From Sinorhizobium sp. 6-70 (GTDB taxonomy: Bacteria; Pseudomonadota; Alphaproteobacteria; Rhizobiales; Rhizobiaceae), in contig NZ_JASKLS010000014.1 in assembly GCF_030124375.1 (NCBI RefSeq), positions 62,001 through 126,000 of the forward strand: 64,000 nt of DNA, read 5' to 3'. The translations under genes were made by a program, and so were the position numbers. The notes beneath the pieces are model-generated. The model made no database searches. It was not told the DNA's origin and saw nothing but the letters and a program-made list of their open reading frames with translations. Of this stretch, positions 27,570 through 37,141 are shown piece by piece; position 1 is the first letter of the stretch, and the number at the start of each line of letters is the position of its first letter.

Positions 27570-30500
27570 ATGGGGCAGGAATCGGATCCGCCGATCGTGG
27601 GCATCGGAGCTTCGGCAGGGGGTGTCCAGGCACTTCAGACCTTCTTCGATCACATGCCGACCGATACCGATGCGGCCTTCGTGGTCATTGTCCATCTCGA
27701 TCCTGACGCCAGGAGCGAGCTTGCCAGCATCTTGGCGTCACGCACCAAGATGCCGGTGACGCAGGTGGAGAATCAGGCTCGGCTTGAAAGCAACCACGTG
27801 TATGTCATCCCGCCGAACCGGAGGTTGAAGATCGGTGACGATACCATTTCAGCGCTCCCGTTCGAGGAGGCCCGGGCGCACCGAGCACCGATCGATCTGT
27901 TTTTTCGATCGCTTGCCGAGGAGCATGGGCCCGGTTTCGCCGTCATTCTGACCGGCGCGGGGGCGGACGGTGCGATCGGCGTCAAGGCCATAAAGGAGGC
28001 GGGCGGCATCGTGCTCGTCCAGGATCCGAACGAGGCGGAATATGCCTCGATGCCCCGCAATGCCATTGCCACGGAGGTCGCGGACTTCGTGCTGCCGGTC
28101 CAGGAGCTTCCGGAACGGCTGGCCGAGCTTCTGGCCAATCGGGCGCCGCTTCCGTCTGCCGAGGGACGATCCAGCGATGAAGATGTGCTCGCGCGGATTC
28201 TCGCGCATGTGCGCGTCAGAACCGGGCACGATTTCTCGCAGTACAAGCGGGCGACGATTCTGCGCCGCATCGGTCGGCGGGCGCAGGTGACCAGGAGGGA
28301 GTCGCTCACCGATTATTACACCTATCTGCGCGAGAACGTGGAGGAGGCGCAGGCTCTTTTCAGCGACTTCCTGATTTCCGTGACCACATTTTTTCGCGAT
28401 CCGGGGCCCTTCAAATCGCTGGCCGACAACATCATTCCACAACTGTTCGACGGAAAGGACGCCGGTGACAGCATCAGGGTCTGGGTTCCCGGCTGCGCCA
28501 CTGGAGAGGAGACGTACACGATCGGCATCCTGTTGCTCGAGGAAGCCGCGCGTCGTGACCTTACGCAGGAAATCCAGGTGTTCGGCTCCGACCTCGATAC
28601 CGGCGCCCTTGCGATCGCGCGCGAGGGACGGTTTCCGGTGACGATCGAAGGGGATCTTTCGGAGGAGAGACTGCGCCGGTTCTTCTACCGCGAGGGCGAC
28701 CACTATCGCGTGCGCCGGGAGCTGCGCGATGTCGTTCTCTTCGCCAGCCATAGCTTGCTGCGCGATCCGCCCTTCTCTCACCTGGACATGATTTCCTGCC
28801 GCAACCTCTTGATCTATCTCGATCGGCAGCTTCAGCAACAGGTATGCAGCACATTTCACTACGCGCTCAATCCGGGTGGATTCCTTTTCCTCGGATCGTC
28901 GGAAAGCGCCGACTATCCCGCTGGACTCTTTCGCACGGTCGACCGCGAGGCGCGGATTTACCGCTCTGCTGCGGGCGCGGGAGAGCGGCGCCCGACGCTG
29001 CCCGTGCTGCTCGGTCCACATCAAACAGCGGAAAGACCTCCGGTCGTCGCGCGTCCGCCGTCGCCCTCCGGCAGCTTCGGTGATGCCGCCTTGCACCGCC
29101 AGATGCTCGAAAAGATTGCTCCGCCGAGCCTACTGGTGGACGAGAGCCATCGAGCGGTCCATCTTTCCGAAAACGCCGGCCGCTTCCTGCAACCGTCGGG
29201 CGGGCCGGTCAGCACGGATGCGACGGATCTTGTGCGCGAGGAGTTTCGCTTCGACCTCAGGGCCGCACTGCATCGCGCCTTTGAGCGAAACGAAGCCACC
29301 TTGAGCATGCCGATCCTCGCCCAGGTCGACGGGCAGCCGCATCGCGTCTACCTTCAAGTGAAGCCGGTTCTGCAGGGAAGCGACCCGACACGGCATGCCC
29401 TGGTGCTCTTCATCGAAGGTGAGGCGATCGAGAAGGGCGAAAACGCCGTTGCCGAGACAGGCGACGGGCATCCGGCTGCCAACCAGACGATCCGGCAGCT
29501 GCAGGAAGAACTGCAGCTCGCACAAAACCGGCTGCGGGTGACGCGGGAAGAATCCGAGGCGGCCAATGAGGAGCTGCGCGCCGCAAACGAAGAGCTCCAG
29601 TCGATGAACGAGGAATATCGTTCGACGGCGGAGGAACTCGAGACGAGCAAGGAGGAACTTCAGTCCATCAACGAAGAGCTGCAGACGGTCAACAACGAGC
29701 TGAAGCTGAAGCTTGAAAGCGTCTCGCGCGCCCATAGCGACTTGCAGAATCTCATGGCAGCGACCGACGTCGCGACGCTTTTTCTCAATCCGTTGCTCCG
29801 CATCAAGCGTTTCACCCCGCGTCTGACGGAGATTTTCAACGTCACCACCAACGACGAAGGGCGGCCGATCACCGACTTCACCCATCAGCTCGAATATGAC
29901 GCCTTGGCCGACGACGCGCGCTCCGTGCTGGACCACCTCGCGCCCATAGAACATGAGGTGAAGGGTCGCAACGATCGCTGGTATCTGGTGCGGATGCGGC
30001 CCTATCGCACGATTGACGACAAGATCGACGGTGTTGTGGCAACCTTCGTCGACATCACCGAACGGCGCCAGGCCGAAGAAAACGCACGGGAAAGCAAACA
30101 GCGTCTCGAGCAGGAAGCGCGACTTGTGGAGCTTTCACGGTCACCGATATTCGTCTGGGATTTCGACGACGGCATCAAGCAGTGGAACCGGGGCAGTGAG
30201 GAGCTCTACGGCTACTCGCGGGAAGAGGCCGTCGGAAAAGTGAAGGAAAATCTGCTCAAAACCGAGGTCCCCGGCTCCTCTTTCGCGAATCTGCTGCAGG
30301 CGCTCCTGGAGGACGGCCACTGGAGCGGAGAACTGCACCACACGACTAAGGAAGGGAATGTGTTGACGGTCGAGAGCCAGATCGAGCTCCTGCCGGTGGG
30401 AGAGCGGCGCCTCGTTCTCGAAAGCACCCGTGACGTGACCGACCGCAAGCGATGGGAGCGGCGTCGGCAGCTCCTGGTGAATGAACTGAGCCATCGCGTC

Positions 30501-31061
30501 AAGAATACGCTGGCCGTCGTGCAATCGCTCGCGCGCCAGACCATGCGCACCTCGGATTCGCAGGAGGATTTCGTCGAGCGTTTCGAAGGGCGTCTCGCAG
30601 CCCTCGCAAGCGCGCATAAGCTGCTCGTCGAATCGGAATGGAGCGGCGCCGAGCTCGGCGCACTGGCGCTCAGCCAGCTCGAGGCCTATTCGGGCAGCGA
30701 CGGGCGGAGACTGCAGCTAGAGGGCGAGCCTGTGACGCTTCCGCCGGATACCGCGACGCCCTTTGGGCTCGTTCTCCATGAACTTGCCACCAATGCCGCG
30801 AAATACGGAGCTTTCGCCACCGGAAACGGACAGGTCAAGCTCAGTTGGAAGCGTCGGAACAACAACCGCCACCTGACCATTACGTGGGAGGAACACGGTG
30901 GTCCGCCGGTCGAGCCGCCAAGCGAGCAGGGTTTCGGCGGCGTGTTGATCGAAAAGAGTTTGCCCGGAGCTACGGTTCATCGTGATTTCCAGCCTGATGG
31001 GATCGTCTGCACGATCGACATGGAGCTTCCGGAGATCCCGCAAAATGGTGCGGACCGTTGA
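27570..31061 (+). CDS. CheB-CheR-coiled coil-PAS-HWE histidine kinase fusion
   Basis: A 1163-residue multidomain signalling protein. The CheB domain (about 5-190) keeps Ser15 (GASAGGVQAL), His42 (VIVHLDP) and the Asp of LTGAGADGAIG. The CheR methyltransferase (about 210-470) shows TTFFRDPGPF and the SAM loop PGCATGEETYTIG. A long coiled coil of repeated EEL..NEEL heptads spans about 640-730. Two PAS-like regions follow (about 735-850 and 855-960). The HWE-type kinase has the phospho-His in ELSHRVKNTLAVVQ (near 973), HELATNAAKYGAF and the WxE of TWEEHGG. There are no membrane helices, so it is cytosolic. It overlaps a response regulator gene by 17 bases. Confidence 0.93.
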   Translation: MGQESDPPIVGIGASAGGVQALQTFFDHMPTDTDAAFVVIVHLDPDARSELASILASRTKMPVTQVENQARLESNHVYVIPPNRRLKIGDDTISALPFEEARAHRAPIDLFFRSLAEEHGPGFAVILTGAGADGAIGVKAIKEAGGIVLVQDPNEAEYASMPRNAIATEVADFVLPVQELPERLAELLANRAPLPSAEGRSSDEDVLARILAHVRVRTGHDFSQYKRATILRRIGRRAQVTRRESLTDYYTYLRENVEEAQALFSDFLISVTTFFRDPGPFKSLADNIIPQLFDGKDAGDSIRVWVPGCATGEETYTIGILLLEEAARRDLTQEIQVFGSDLDTGALAIAREGRFPVTIEGDLSEERLRRFFYREGDHYRVRRELRDVVLFASHSLLRDPPFSHLDMISCRNLLIYLDRQLQQQVCSTFHYALNPGGFLFLGSSESADYPAGLFRTVDREARIYRSAAGAGERRPTLPVLLGPHQTAERPPVVARPPSPSGSFGDAALHRQMLEKIAPPSLLVDESHRAVHLSENAGRFLQPSGGPVSTDATDLVREEFRFDLRAALHRAFERNEATLSMPILAQVDGQPHRVYLQVKPVLQGSDPTRHALVLFIEGEAIEKGENAVAETGDGHPAANQTIRQLQEELQLAQNRLRVTREESEAANEELRAANEELQSMNEEYRSTAEELETSKEELQSINEELQTVNNELKLKLESVSRAHSDLQNLMAATDVATLFLNPLLRIKRFTPRLTEIFNVTTNDEGRPITDFTHQLEYDALADDARSVLDHLAPIEHEVKGRNDRWYLVRMRPYRTIDDKIDGVVATFVDITERRQAEENARESKQRLEQEARLVELSRSPIFVWDFDDGIKQWNRGSEELYGYSREEAVGKVKENLLKTEVPGSSFANLLQALLEDGHWSGELHHTTKEGNVLTVESQIELLPVGERRLVLESTRDVTDRKRWERRRQLLVNELSHRVKNTLAVVQSLARQTMRTSDSQEDFVERFEGRLAALASAHKLLVESEWSGAELGALALSQLEAYSGSDGRRLQLEGEPVTLPPDTATPFGLVLHELATNAAKYGAFATGNGQVKLSWKRRNNNRHLTITWEEHGGPPVEPPSEQGFGGVLIEKSLPGATVHRDFQPDGIVCTIDMELPEIPQNGADR

Positions 31062-31431
31062 CGAGAACCAACCTCTTTGCGGCGTCAGAATTCTGATCGC
31101 TGAGGACGAGATCTTGATCGCACTCGACATGGAGGCGGCGTTTCGAGACGCCGGCGCCGATGTCGTCGGTCCGTGTACAACAATCGCGGCCGCGTTGGAT
31201 GCGGTCAGGAACGAAGCGCTCTCGCTCGCCGTACTCGACATCCGCCTTGGTCAGGCCACGACCGAAGGGGTCAGCGACCTGCTCGCCGAACGAGGCGTCC
31301 CCTTCCTCTTCTACAGCGGACAAGCGTTGCCTATGGAGATGCAGCGAAAATGTAACGGCGCGCTCGTCGTCGACAAACCGGCCACCCAACAGGACCTCGT
31401 TGGCGCTGCCGCCAAGGTGCTGGCCGCCTAG
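31045..31431 (+). CDS. Single-domain response regulator
   Basis: A 128-residue CheY-like receiver with no output domain. The acidic pair is in IAEDE (residues 19-22), the phospho-acceptor Asp65 is in VLDIRLG, a Ser/Thr-site lies in FYSG, and Lys111 is in VDKP. The ATG at 31045 overlaps the end of the upstream kinase gene, which indicates translational coupling and a likely kinase-regulator pair. Such single-domain receivers often accompany HWE kinases and may act as phosphate sinks or by protein contact. Confidence 0.88.
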   Translation: MVRTVDENQPLCGVRILIAEDEILIALDMEAAFRDAGADVVGPCTTIAAALDAVRNEALSLAVLDIRLGQATTEGVSDLLAERGVPFLFYSGQALPMEMQRKCNGALVVDKPATQQDLVGAAAKVLAA

Positions 31432-31433
31432 AT

Positions 31434-31545
31434 CACGATGATTTTAGGTCGAATCGACCTAAAATCATAAACGTGATCGATTCTAATGCGTTGCGTTAGA
31501 GCGGGATGCGGGCGGAAAACCGCGCACACTTTCCCTCATCCCGCT
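31434..31545. repeat. Intergenic mosaic repeat (ABC type), full copy
   Basis: It consists of a palindrome GATTTTAGGTCGA/TCGACCTAAAATC, then ACGTGATCGATTCTAA, then an arm pair GCGGGATGCGGGCGGAAAA...TTTCCC..ATCCCGC. Related copies occur at 32193-32285, 52075-52145 and 60248-60358. Confidence 0.82.
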
Positions 31546-32177
31546 CAGGCTGCGGACTCCGCGGGACGTGTCGTCCGGAAGCTGGCAAAGAGGCGTTTGA
31601 GTGCATCGCGACCCTCGGCCGCCAGATCGAATCGGCGTCCGAACAGCAGCCATTCGGTGCACAGCCCCATCATCAGCCAGCGCAAGGCGCGCGCGGCGGA
31701 TGCCGGCGTCCAGTTGACTTGCAACTGCCCCCGTTCGAGCGCACGCGCGAAGGCGAGTTCGAGCACCGCGTCGTGCCGCTCGTCGATTTCCTTCTGCCGC
31801 AGCAGCACCGCGGACATGTCGCTGTCGTAGTCGCATCGGAGCATGATCGCGAGAATGCGCTGCCGCTGCTCGTCCTTGGCAAGCGTGTCCAGCCAATCGA
31901 CGGTCGCGCTTTCGACGATCGCGAGCGTGTCGGAAGCCTCGGTCTCGATCTCGCGCGCGATCATGTCTTCCTGCGGCAGCGGCACGGCATCGTAGAGCGC
32001 CAGGAAGAGATCGGTCTTGTTGGCGAAGTGCCAGTAGATGGCGCCGCGCGTAACCCCGGCAGCCTTGGCCACCTCTTCAAGCGTCGTATTGGAAACACCC
32101 TTGGCGTAAAACACCCGCTCGGCGGCGTTCAGGATCTTCTGTCGTGTTGCCTCGGCGTCGGCCTTGGTTCGGCGCAT
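31545..32177 (-). CDS. smeR: TetR/AcrR-family repressor of an RND efflux pump (SmeR-like)
   Basis: A 210-residue repressor. The N-terminal HTH spans about residues 10-55 (KILNAAERVFYAKGVSNTTLEEVAKAAGVTRGAIYWHFANKTDL split in two helices), closest in style to AcrR/TtgR. The C-terminal ligand domain is helical. In S. meliloti the orthologous smeR controls smeAB. Here it lies downstream of smeB on the same strand, separated by 150 bases with a hairpin and a repeat, so it may have its own promoter. The ATG at 32177 is chosen; the upstream frame is inside the repeat. The gene name rests on context and family likeness. Confidence 0.82.
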   Translation of the reverse strand: MRRTKADAEATRQKILNAAERVFYAKGVSNTTLEEVAKAAGVTRGAIYWHFANKTDLFLALYDAVPLPQEDMIAREIETEASDTLAIVESATVDWLDTLAKDEQRQRILAIMLRCDYDSDMSAVLLRQKEIDERHDAVLELAFARALERGQLQVNWTPASAARALRWLMMGLCTEWLLFGRRFDLAAEGRDALKRLFASFRTTRPAESAA

Positions 32178-32192
32178 GCAATTCTCCCAGAT

Positions 32193-32285
32193 CACGTGAT
32201 TTTCGGTCGGGTCGACCCAAAACCTTGAACGTGATCGATTCTAAGAAGTGAGAGCGTGATGCGGACGGAAAGCCGCTCACGCTCT
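32193..32285. repeat. Intergenic mosaic repeat (ABC type)
   Basis: It starts GATCACGTGATTTTCGGTCG and continues with GTCGACCCAAAA, ACGTGATCGATTCTAA and GTGATGCGGACGGAAAGCCG, in the same order as 31434-31545. Only 16 bases separate the smeR start from it. Confidence 0.78.
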
Positions 32286-32290
32286 TGCGC

Positions 32291-32318
32291 GACGGCCCGC
32301 CGGATGAGGCGGGCCGTC
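32291..32318. terminator. Strong hairpin after smeB
   Basis: An 11-bp stem GACGGCCCGCC/GGCGGGCCGTC with a six-base loop, nine bases past the smeB stop. There is no U-tract on the minus strand, so it may pause or protect the mRNA end instead of terminating. Confidence 0.55.
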
Positions 32319-32327
32319 GATGGTTGA

Positions 32328-35300
32328 TTACTCGGCAGCGTCGGCGATTTCGGGTGCTGTATCTTCGGCCCGGGCCGTTTGCGGCGCGGTCGTTGACGCG
32401 CTCTTTCGCCCGAAGACCTTCATGATGAACACGAAGAAGATCGGGACGAAGAAGATCGCCAGGACCGTTGCCGAGATCATGCCGCCCATAACGCCGGTGC
32501 CGATGGCGCGCTGGCTGCCCGAGCTTGCGCCCGTCGCGATCGCCAGCGGCAGAACGCCGAGGGTGAAGGCGAGCGAGGTCATCAGGATCGGCCGGAAGCG
32601 GAGATGCGCCGCTTCGAGCGTTGCGTCGATCAACGACTTGCCCTGGTCACGCAGTTCCTTGGCGAACTCGATGATCAGGATGGCGTTCTTCGCCGAGAGG
32701 CCAATGATCGCGATCAGGCCGACCTTGAAGTACACGTCGTTCGGCATGTCCCGCATTGTCACTGCGAGCACCGCGCCGATGACGCCGAGCGGCACGACCA
32801 TGATCACCGAGACCGGAATGGACCAGCTCTCGTAAAGCGCCGCCAGGCACAGGAAGACGAGCAGGCACGACAGCGCAATCAAGAGCGGCGCTTGCGAGCC
32901 CGACTGAATTTCCTGCAGCGACTGACCGGTCCACTCGTAACCGAAGCCTGCCGGAAGCTGGGCGGCCAAGCGTTCCATTTCGGCAATCGCATCGCCCGAG
33001 GAATAGCCGGGAGCGGCTTCGCCGCTGATGCGGACCGCCGGATAGCCGTTGTAGCCCACCGTCTGGGTCGGAGCCTTGATCCACTCGACGCTTGCAAAGG
33101 CGGAGAGCGGAACCATGCCGCCGTTCGAGTTGCGAACGTTGAGGTTCAGGAGGTCCGCGGTCTGCATGCGCTTCGTCTCGTCCGCCTGCACCGTCACGCG
33201 CTGCATGCGGCCGGCATTCGGGAAGTCGTTGACATAGGACGAGCCGAGATTGGTCGAAATGGTCGAGTTGATGTCGGCAAAGGTCACGCCGAAGGTGTTG
33301 GCCTTCTCGCGATCGATATTGACGGTGACCTGCGCCGCATCGGGCATGCCCTCGAAACGGACGCCGGTCAGCACCTTGCTCTGCGAGGCAAGCCCGAGAA
33401 GCTGGTCGCGTGCCTCGGCAAGTGCGTTTTCGCCGAGCCCGCCGCGATCCTGCAGGCGGAAGGAGAAGCCGCCGGTGGTGCCGAGGCCCTGGATTGCCGG
33501 CGGCGACAGAGCGAAGCTGATCGCGTCCTTGATTTGGCTCATCGCCATCGTCGCGCGGCCGGCGATCGACTGCGCCGCATTGTTCGCGTCACGCTCGCTC
33601 CAGTCCTTGAGCGTCACGAAGGCGAGGCCCGCGTTCTGCCCGGTGCCGAAGAAGGAGAAGCCGTTGATCGCAACGATCGTGTCGACCGCCTGCTCCTGGC
33701 CGAAGATCTTCTCCGCCTGCTCGATGGCCTCGGTCGTACGGTTTCCGGTCGCTTCCGAAGGCAATTGCATCATGACGATGACAAAGCCCTGGTCCTCGTC
33801 CGGCAGGAACGACGAAGGCAGTTGCAGGAAGGCCCAGCCAAGTCCCGCGAGCAGCGCCAGGTAAATGACCATGAAGCGGCCGGTGCGGTGGACCACGCCT
33901 CTGACGACGCGGGTATAGCCGTGGGACGTGCGGTCGAAGCTGCGGTTGAACCAGCCGAAGAAGCCGCGCTTGGCGTGATGATGACCCTTCGGAACCTGCT
34001 TCAGGAAGCTCGCGCAGAGCGCGGGCGTCAGCGAGAGGGCGAGCAGCGCCGAGAACAGGATCGAGACGACCATGGTCAGGCTGAACTGGCGGTAGATCAC
34101 GCCGACGGCGCCCGGGAAGAAGGCCATCGGGATGAACACGGAAGCGAGTACCAGCGTGATGCCGATCACCGCGCCGGTAATCTGCTTCATCGCCTTGCGT
34201 GTGGCTTCCTTCGGCGTCAGCCCCTCTTCCGACATGATGCGCTCGACATTCTCGACGACGATGATGGCGTCGTCGACGAGGATGCCGATTGCCAGCACCA
34301 TGCCGAACATCGTCAAGACGTTGATCGAGAAGCCCATCGCCAGCATCACCGCACAGGTGCCGAGAAGGGCGACCGGCACGACGATCGTCGGGATGATGGT
34401 GTAGCGGACGTTCTGGAGGAACAGGAACATCACCAGGAAGACGAGTCCGACGGCCTCGACAAGGGTATGCAGCACCTTCTCGATCGACACCGCGACGAAC
34501 GGCGAGGTGTCGTAGGGGATGGAGTATTCCAGTCCCGGCGGGAAGAATTCCGCGAGTTCGTCCATGCGCGCCTTGATCGCAGCCGAGGTCGACATCGCGT
34601 TGCCGCTCGGTGAGAGCTGCACGGCGATGGCCGCCGACGGCTTGCCGTTGAGGCGCGTCGAGAAGGAGTAGCTCTCGCCGCCGATCTCGAGGCGCGCGAC
34701 GTCGCGCAGCCGCACGGCGGAGCCGTCGGCATTGGCGCGAAGCACGATGGCGCCGAACTCCTCAGGCGTCGAAAGCTGACCCTTGATGACGACCGGAGCG
34801 GCGATCTGCTGGGTGATCGGGTTCGGCTGGGCGCCGATCGAGCCCGAAGCGATCTGGGCGTTCTGCGCCTGGATCGCCGCCGTCACGTCGGCTGCCGTCA
34901 GATTGAGGCCGAGCATCTTGTCCGGATCAAGCCAGACGCGCATCGAGCGTTCGGTCGCGAAGAGCTGTGCACGGCCGACGCCGGGCACGCGCTGGATTTC
35001 GCTGAGCACGTTGCGGCTCAGATAGTCACCGAGGCCCGTCGCGTCCAACGACCCGTCGGTCGAGGTGAGCGAGATGATCAGCAGGAAGCCGGAACCGGCC
35101 TCGTCCACCTGCACGCCCTGCTGCCTGACCGAATCGGGCAGGCGCGGCTCGACGCGCTGTACGCGGTTCTGGATGTCGACCGAGGCCTGGCTGGGGTCGG
35201 TGCCCGGCGCGAAAGTCGCGCTGATTTCGGCCGAACCGGAAGAGCTCGTCGTCGATTCGAAATAAAGCAGGCCCTCGACGCCGTTCAGTTCGTCCTCGAT

Positions 35301-35492
35301 CAGACGCGTGACGCTCTGATAGGTGTCCTGCGACGAGGCGCCGGGATAGCTTGTATTGATCGAGATCTGCGGCGGCGCGACGTCCGGATATTGCGAAACC
35401 GGCAGGAGCGGAATCGCAATGATGCCGGCGAGCATGATGAAGATCGCCACCACCCAGGCAAAGATCGGCCTGTCGATAAAGAAACTGGGCAT
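32328..35492 (-). CDS. smeB: RND multidrug efflux transporter, HAE-1 family (SmeB-like)
   Basis: A 1054-residue inner-membrane proton-driven drug pump of the AcrB/MexB type, with twelve membrane helices and two large periplasmic loops. The proton-relay residues are visible: the Asp pair in GILVDDAIIVVENVER (helix 4) and the Lys in GLSAKNAILIIEFAKE (helix 10). The N-terminus MPSFFIDRPIFAWVVAI is classical for the family. I start at the ATG at 35492, two codons after an in-frame TTG. It is 10 bases downstream of smeA. No outer-membrane TolC-like gene is adjacent. Confidence 0.95.
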   Translation of the reverse strand: MPSFFIDRPIFAWVVAIFIMLAGIIAIPLLPVSQYPDVAPPQISINTSYPGASSQDTYQSVTRLIEDELNGVEGLLYFESTTSSSGSAEISATFAPGTDPSQASVDIQNRVQRVEPRLPDSVRQQGVQVDEAGSGFLLIISLTSTDGSLDATGLGDYLSRNVLSEIQRVPGVGRAQLFATERSMRVWLDPDKMLGLNLTAADVTAAIQAQNAQIASGSIGAQPNPITQQIAAPVVIKGQLSTPEEFGAIVLRANADGSAVRLRDVARLEIGGESYSFSTRLNGKPSAAIAVQLSPSGNAMSTSAAIKARMDELAEFFPPGLEYSIPYDTSPFVAVSIEKVLHTLVEAVGLVFLVMFLFLQNVRYTIIPTIVVPVALLGTCAVMLAMGFSINVLTMFGMVLAIGILVDDAIIVVENVERIMSEEGLTPKEATRKAMKQITGAVIGITLVLASVFIPMAFFPGAVGVIYRQFSLTMVVSILFSALLALSLTPALCASFLKQVPKGHHHAKRGFFGWFNRSFDRTSHGYTRVVRGVVHRTGRFMVIYLALLAGLGWAFLQLPSSFLPDEDQGFVIVMMQLPSEATGNRTTEAIEQAEKIFGQEQAVDTIVAINGFSFFGTGQNAGLAFVTLKDWSERDANNAAQSIAGRATMAMSQIKDAISFALSPPAIQGLGTTGGFSFRLQDRGGLGENALAEARDQLLGLASQSKVLTGVRFEGMPDAAQVTVNIDREKANTFGVTFADINSTISTNLGSSYVNDFPNAGRMQRVTVQADETKRMQTADLLNLNVRNSNGGMVPLSAFASVEWIKAPTQTVGYNGYPAVRISGEAAPGYSSGDAIAEMERLAAQLPAGFGYEWTGQSLQEIQSGSQAPLLIALSCLLVFLCLAALYESWSIPVSVIMVVPLGVIGAVLAVTMRDMPNDVYFKVGLIAIIGLSAKNAILIIEFAKELRDQGKSLIDATLEAAHLRFRPILMTSLAFTLGVLPLAIATGASSGSQRAIGTGVMGGMISATVLAIFFVPIFFVFIMKVFGRKSASTTAPQTARAEDTAPEIADAAE

Positions 35493-35502
35493 GTTCAAGC
35501 TC

Positions 35503-36723
35503 TCACTTCACTTCAGTGGCGGGCTTTTCGCCGTCGGCTGCCGAAGCGCTGGCCTGTTCGGCCGCGGGCTTTGCATTCGGGTCCCAGGCGGACGGCTGCA
35601 CAGGCGCGCCCGGACCGACCTTCTGGAAGCCCTCGACGATCACCTTTTCGCCGGCCTTGAGACCGGAGGTCACCTGCCAGCGCTCGCCGACCGTGCGTCC
35701 GAGCATGACGTTGCGGAACTCGACCTTGTTGTCGGCGCTCACCACATAGACCTGGGACTGGCCGGCATTGTTGCGCTGGACAGCCTGCTGCGGAACGGTG
35801 ATCGCATCCCTCTCCAAGCCCTGCTGGATCTGCACGCGCACATACATGCCCGGCAGCAGATCGTTGTTGGGGTTCGGGAACTCACCGCGCAGCGTCACCT
35901 GGCCGGTGGTCGCGTCCACCGCCGCTTCGGAGAAGAGCAGCTTGCCCTTCAGCGCATAAGGCGTTCCGTCATCGAGGATGAGCTGGACTTCGGCTTCGTT
36001 GTCCGAGCTCATCATCTGGCCGTCCTTGAGCGCCTTGCGCAGGCGGATGAGGTCGGTCGCGGACTGGGTGAAGTCGGCGTAGATAGGGTCGAGCTGCTGG
36101 ATCGTCGCCAGGTTCTGCGTATCGGTCGCACTGACCAGGGCGCCCTCGGTAATGAGCGCCCGGCCGATCCGGCCGCCGATCGGCGCCGTGACGTTCGCAT
36201 ATTGCAGGTTGAGCTTCGCCTCGGCGAGGCCCGCCTGGGCGATGCCGACATCGGCCTCCGCCTGGGCGAGCGCCGCAATCGCGTCGTCGAACTGTTGAAT
36301 TGCCGCGAACTGCGCGTCCTTCAGTTTCGACTGCCGATCGGCGGTGCGCTTGGCCTGCTCGACCACCGCCTGCGCTCGCTTCAGCGTCGCCTCGGCACTG
36401 TCGACCTTCACCTGGAAGGGGGCCGGGTCGATCCGATAGAGCACATCGCCTTCCTTGACGATGGTGCCCTGCTGGAACACGCGCTCGACGACGATCCCGG
36501 ATACCCGCGGCCGAACTTCGGCAATGCGCGTCGCGGTAATGCGGCCTGGCAGTTCATTGGTGATCGGCAGGGCTTCCGCGGCTGTCGTGTAGACGGCCAC
36601 GGCCGCCGGCGGGAAGGCAGCGGCTGCCTGTTGTTCTTCGTTCTTCTGGCAGCCGGCGAGAAAAATCACAGTTGCCAGGGTCGCGGCCAGTGTCGGTCGT
36701 TTCATGCGCATCGCAATGTCCAT
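35503..36723 (-). CDS. smeA: RND efflux periplasmic adaptor lipoprotein (SmeA-like)
   Basis: About 406 residues. A lipoprotein signal with lipobox LAGC near residue 24 places it in the periplasm, anchored to the inner membrane. Then come the barrel-sandwich halves (GRITATRIAEVRPRVSGIV ... VTAPIGGRIGRALITEGALV), an alpha-helical hairpin of about 65 residues, and the membrane-proximal domain. It links SmeB to an outer-membrane channel. Several ATGs are possible (36723, 36711, 36705), none with a strong ribosome-binding site; I chose the longest that leaves a normal signal. Confidence 0.92.
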   Translation of the reverse strand: MDIAMRMKRPTLAATLATVIFLAGCQKNEEQQAAAAFPPAAVAVYTTAAEALPITNELPGRITATRIAEVRPRVSGIVVERVFQQGTIVKEGDVLYRIDPAPFQVKVDSAEATLKRAQAVVEQAKRTADRQSKLKDAQFAAIQQFDDAIAALAQAEADVGIAQAGLAEAKLNLQYANVTAPIGGRIGRALITEGALVSATDTQNLATIQQLDPIYADFTQSATDLIRLRKALKDGQMMSSDNEAEVQLILDDGTPYALKGKLLFSEAAVDATTGQVTLRGEFPNPNNDLLPGMYVRVQIQQGLERDAITVPQQAVQRNNAGQSQVYVVSADNKVEFRNVMLGRTVGERWQVTSGLKAGEKVIVEGFQKVGPGAPVQPSAWDPNAKPAAEQASASAADGEKPATEVK

Positions 36724-36823
36724 AATCAAAGGACCGCCCGCAGCCGTTGCACCCTGCAATGTTGCGCGGTCCGAAAGTGAGATGAAGCGGATCCGGTATC
36801 GGTGTGGAAATATACCGGGAGGC

Positions 36824-36849
36824 TAATATACAGACACAAATGTATGTTA
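36824..36849. promoter_or_regulatory. Candidate TetR-type operator upstream of smeAB
   Basis: Inverted repeat TAATATACA-N8-TGTATGTTA with one mismatch, about 100 bases before smeA. It overlaps a possible promoter on the minus strand (TTGTGT and a TATATT-like -10 near 36809). It resembles AcrR-type sites and is the obvious target for the SmeR-like protein. Confidence 0.5.
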
Positions 36850-36991
36850 AATTCTCCCGCAGTGCAACACGGATTCGGAAGCACAGCTCAAGAAAGAAAA
36901 AAGCCAACAGCCGCAACGTGTTCCAGCGATGCGGCTGCTGGCGATCACGCAGCTGTGATCCTTCATCGAACGGAGTTTGGGAGTGGCTTCG

Positions 36992-37103
36992 GCCCCTCAT
37001 CCGGCCTGCCGGCCACCTCTCCCCGCAAGCGGGGCGAAGGGGACTGGCCGCCGCGTCTCAGTCCCCTCGCCCGCTTGCGGGGAGAGGGCTGGGGTGAGGG
37101 GGC
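36992..37103. repeat. RIME-type intergenic mosaic element
   Basis: It has the same palindromic blocks as 6757-6867: CCCCTCATCCGGCCTGCCGG, CTCCCCGCAAGCGGGGCGA and CGCTTGCGGGGAGAG, ending GTGAGGGG. It fills the gap between the smeA promoter and the end of the sugar ABC operon. Confidence 0.88.
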
Positions 37104-37141
37104 AAGTCCGCGCCGATCATGTGGGGCCGCTGCCCCCAGTA

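Noticed and set aside
31434..32285. The two repeats around smeR as operators of the repressor
   Set aside because: The same sequences occur beside unrelated genes at 52075 and 60248, so they are mobile repeats and not specific operators.
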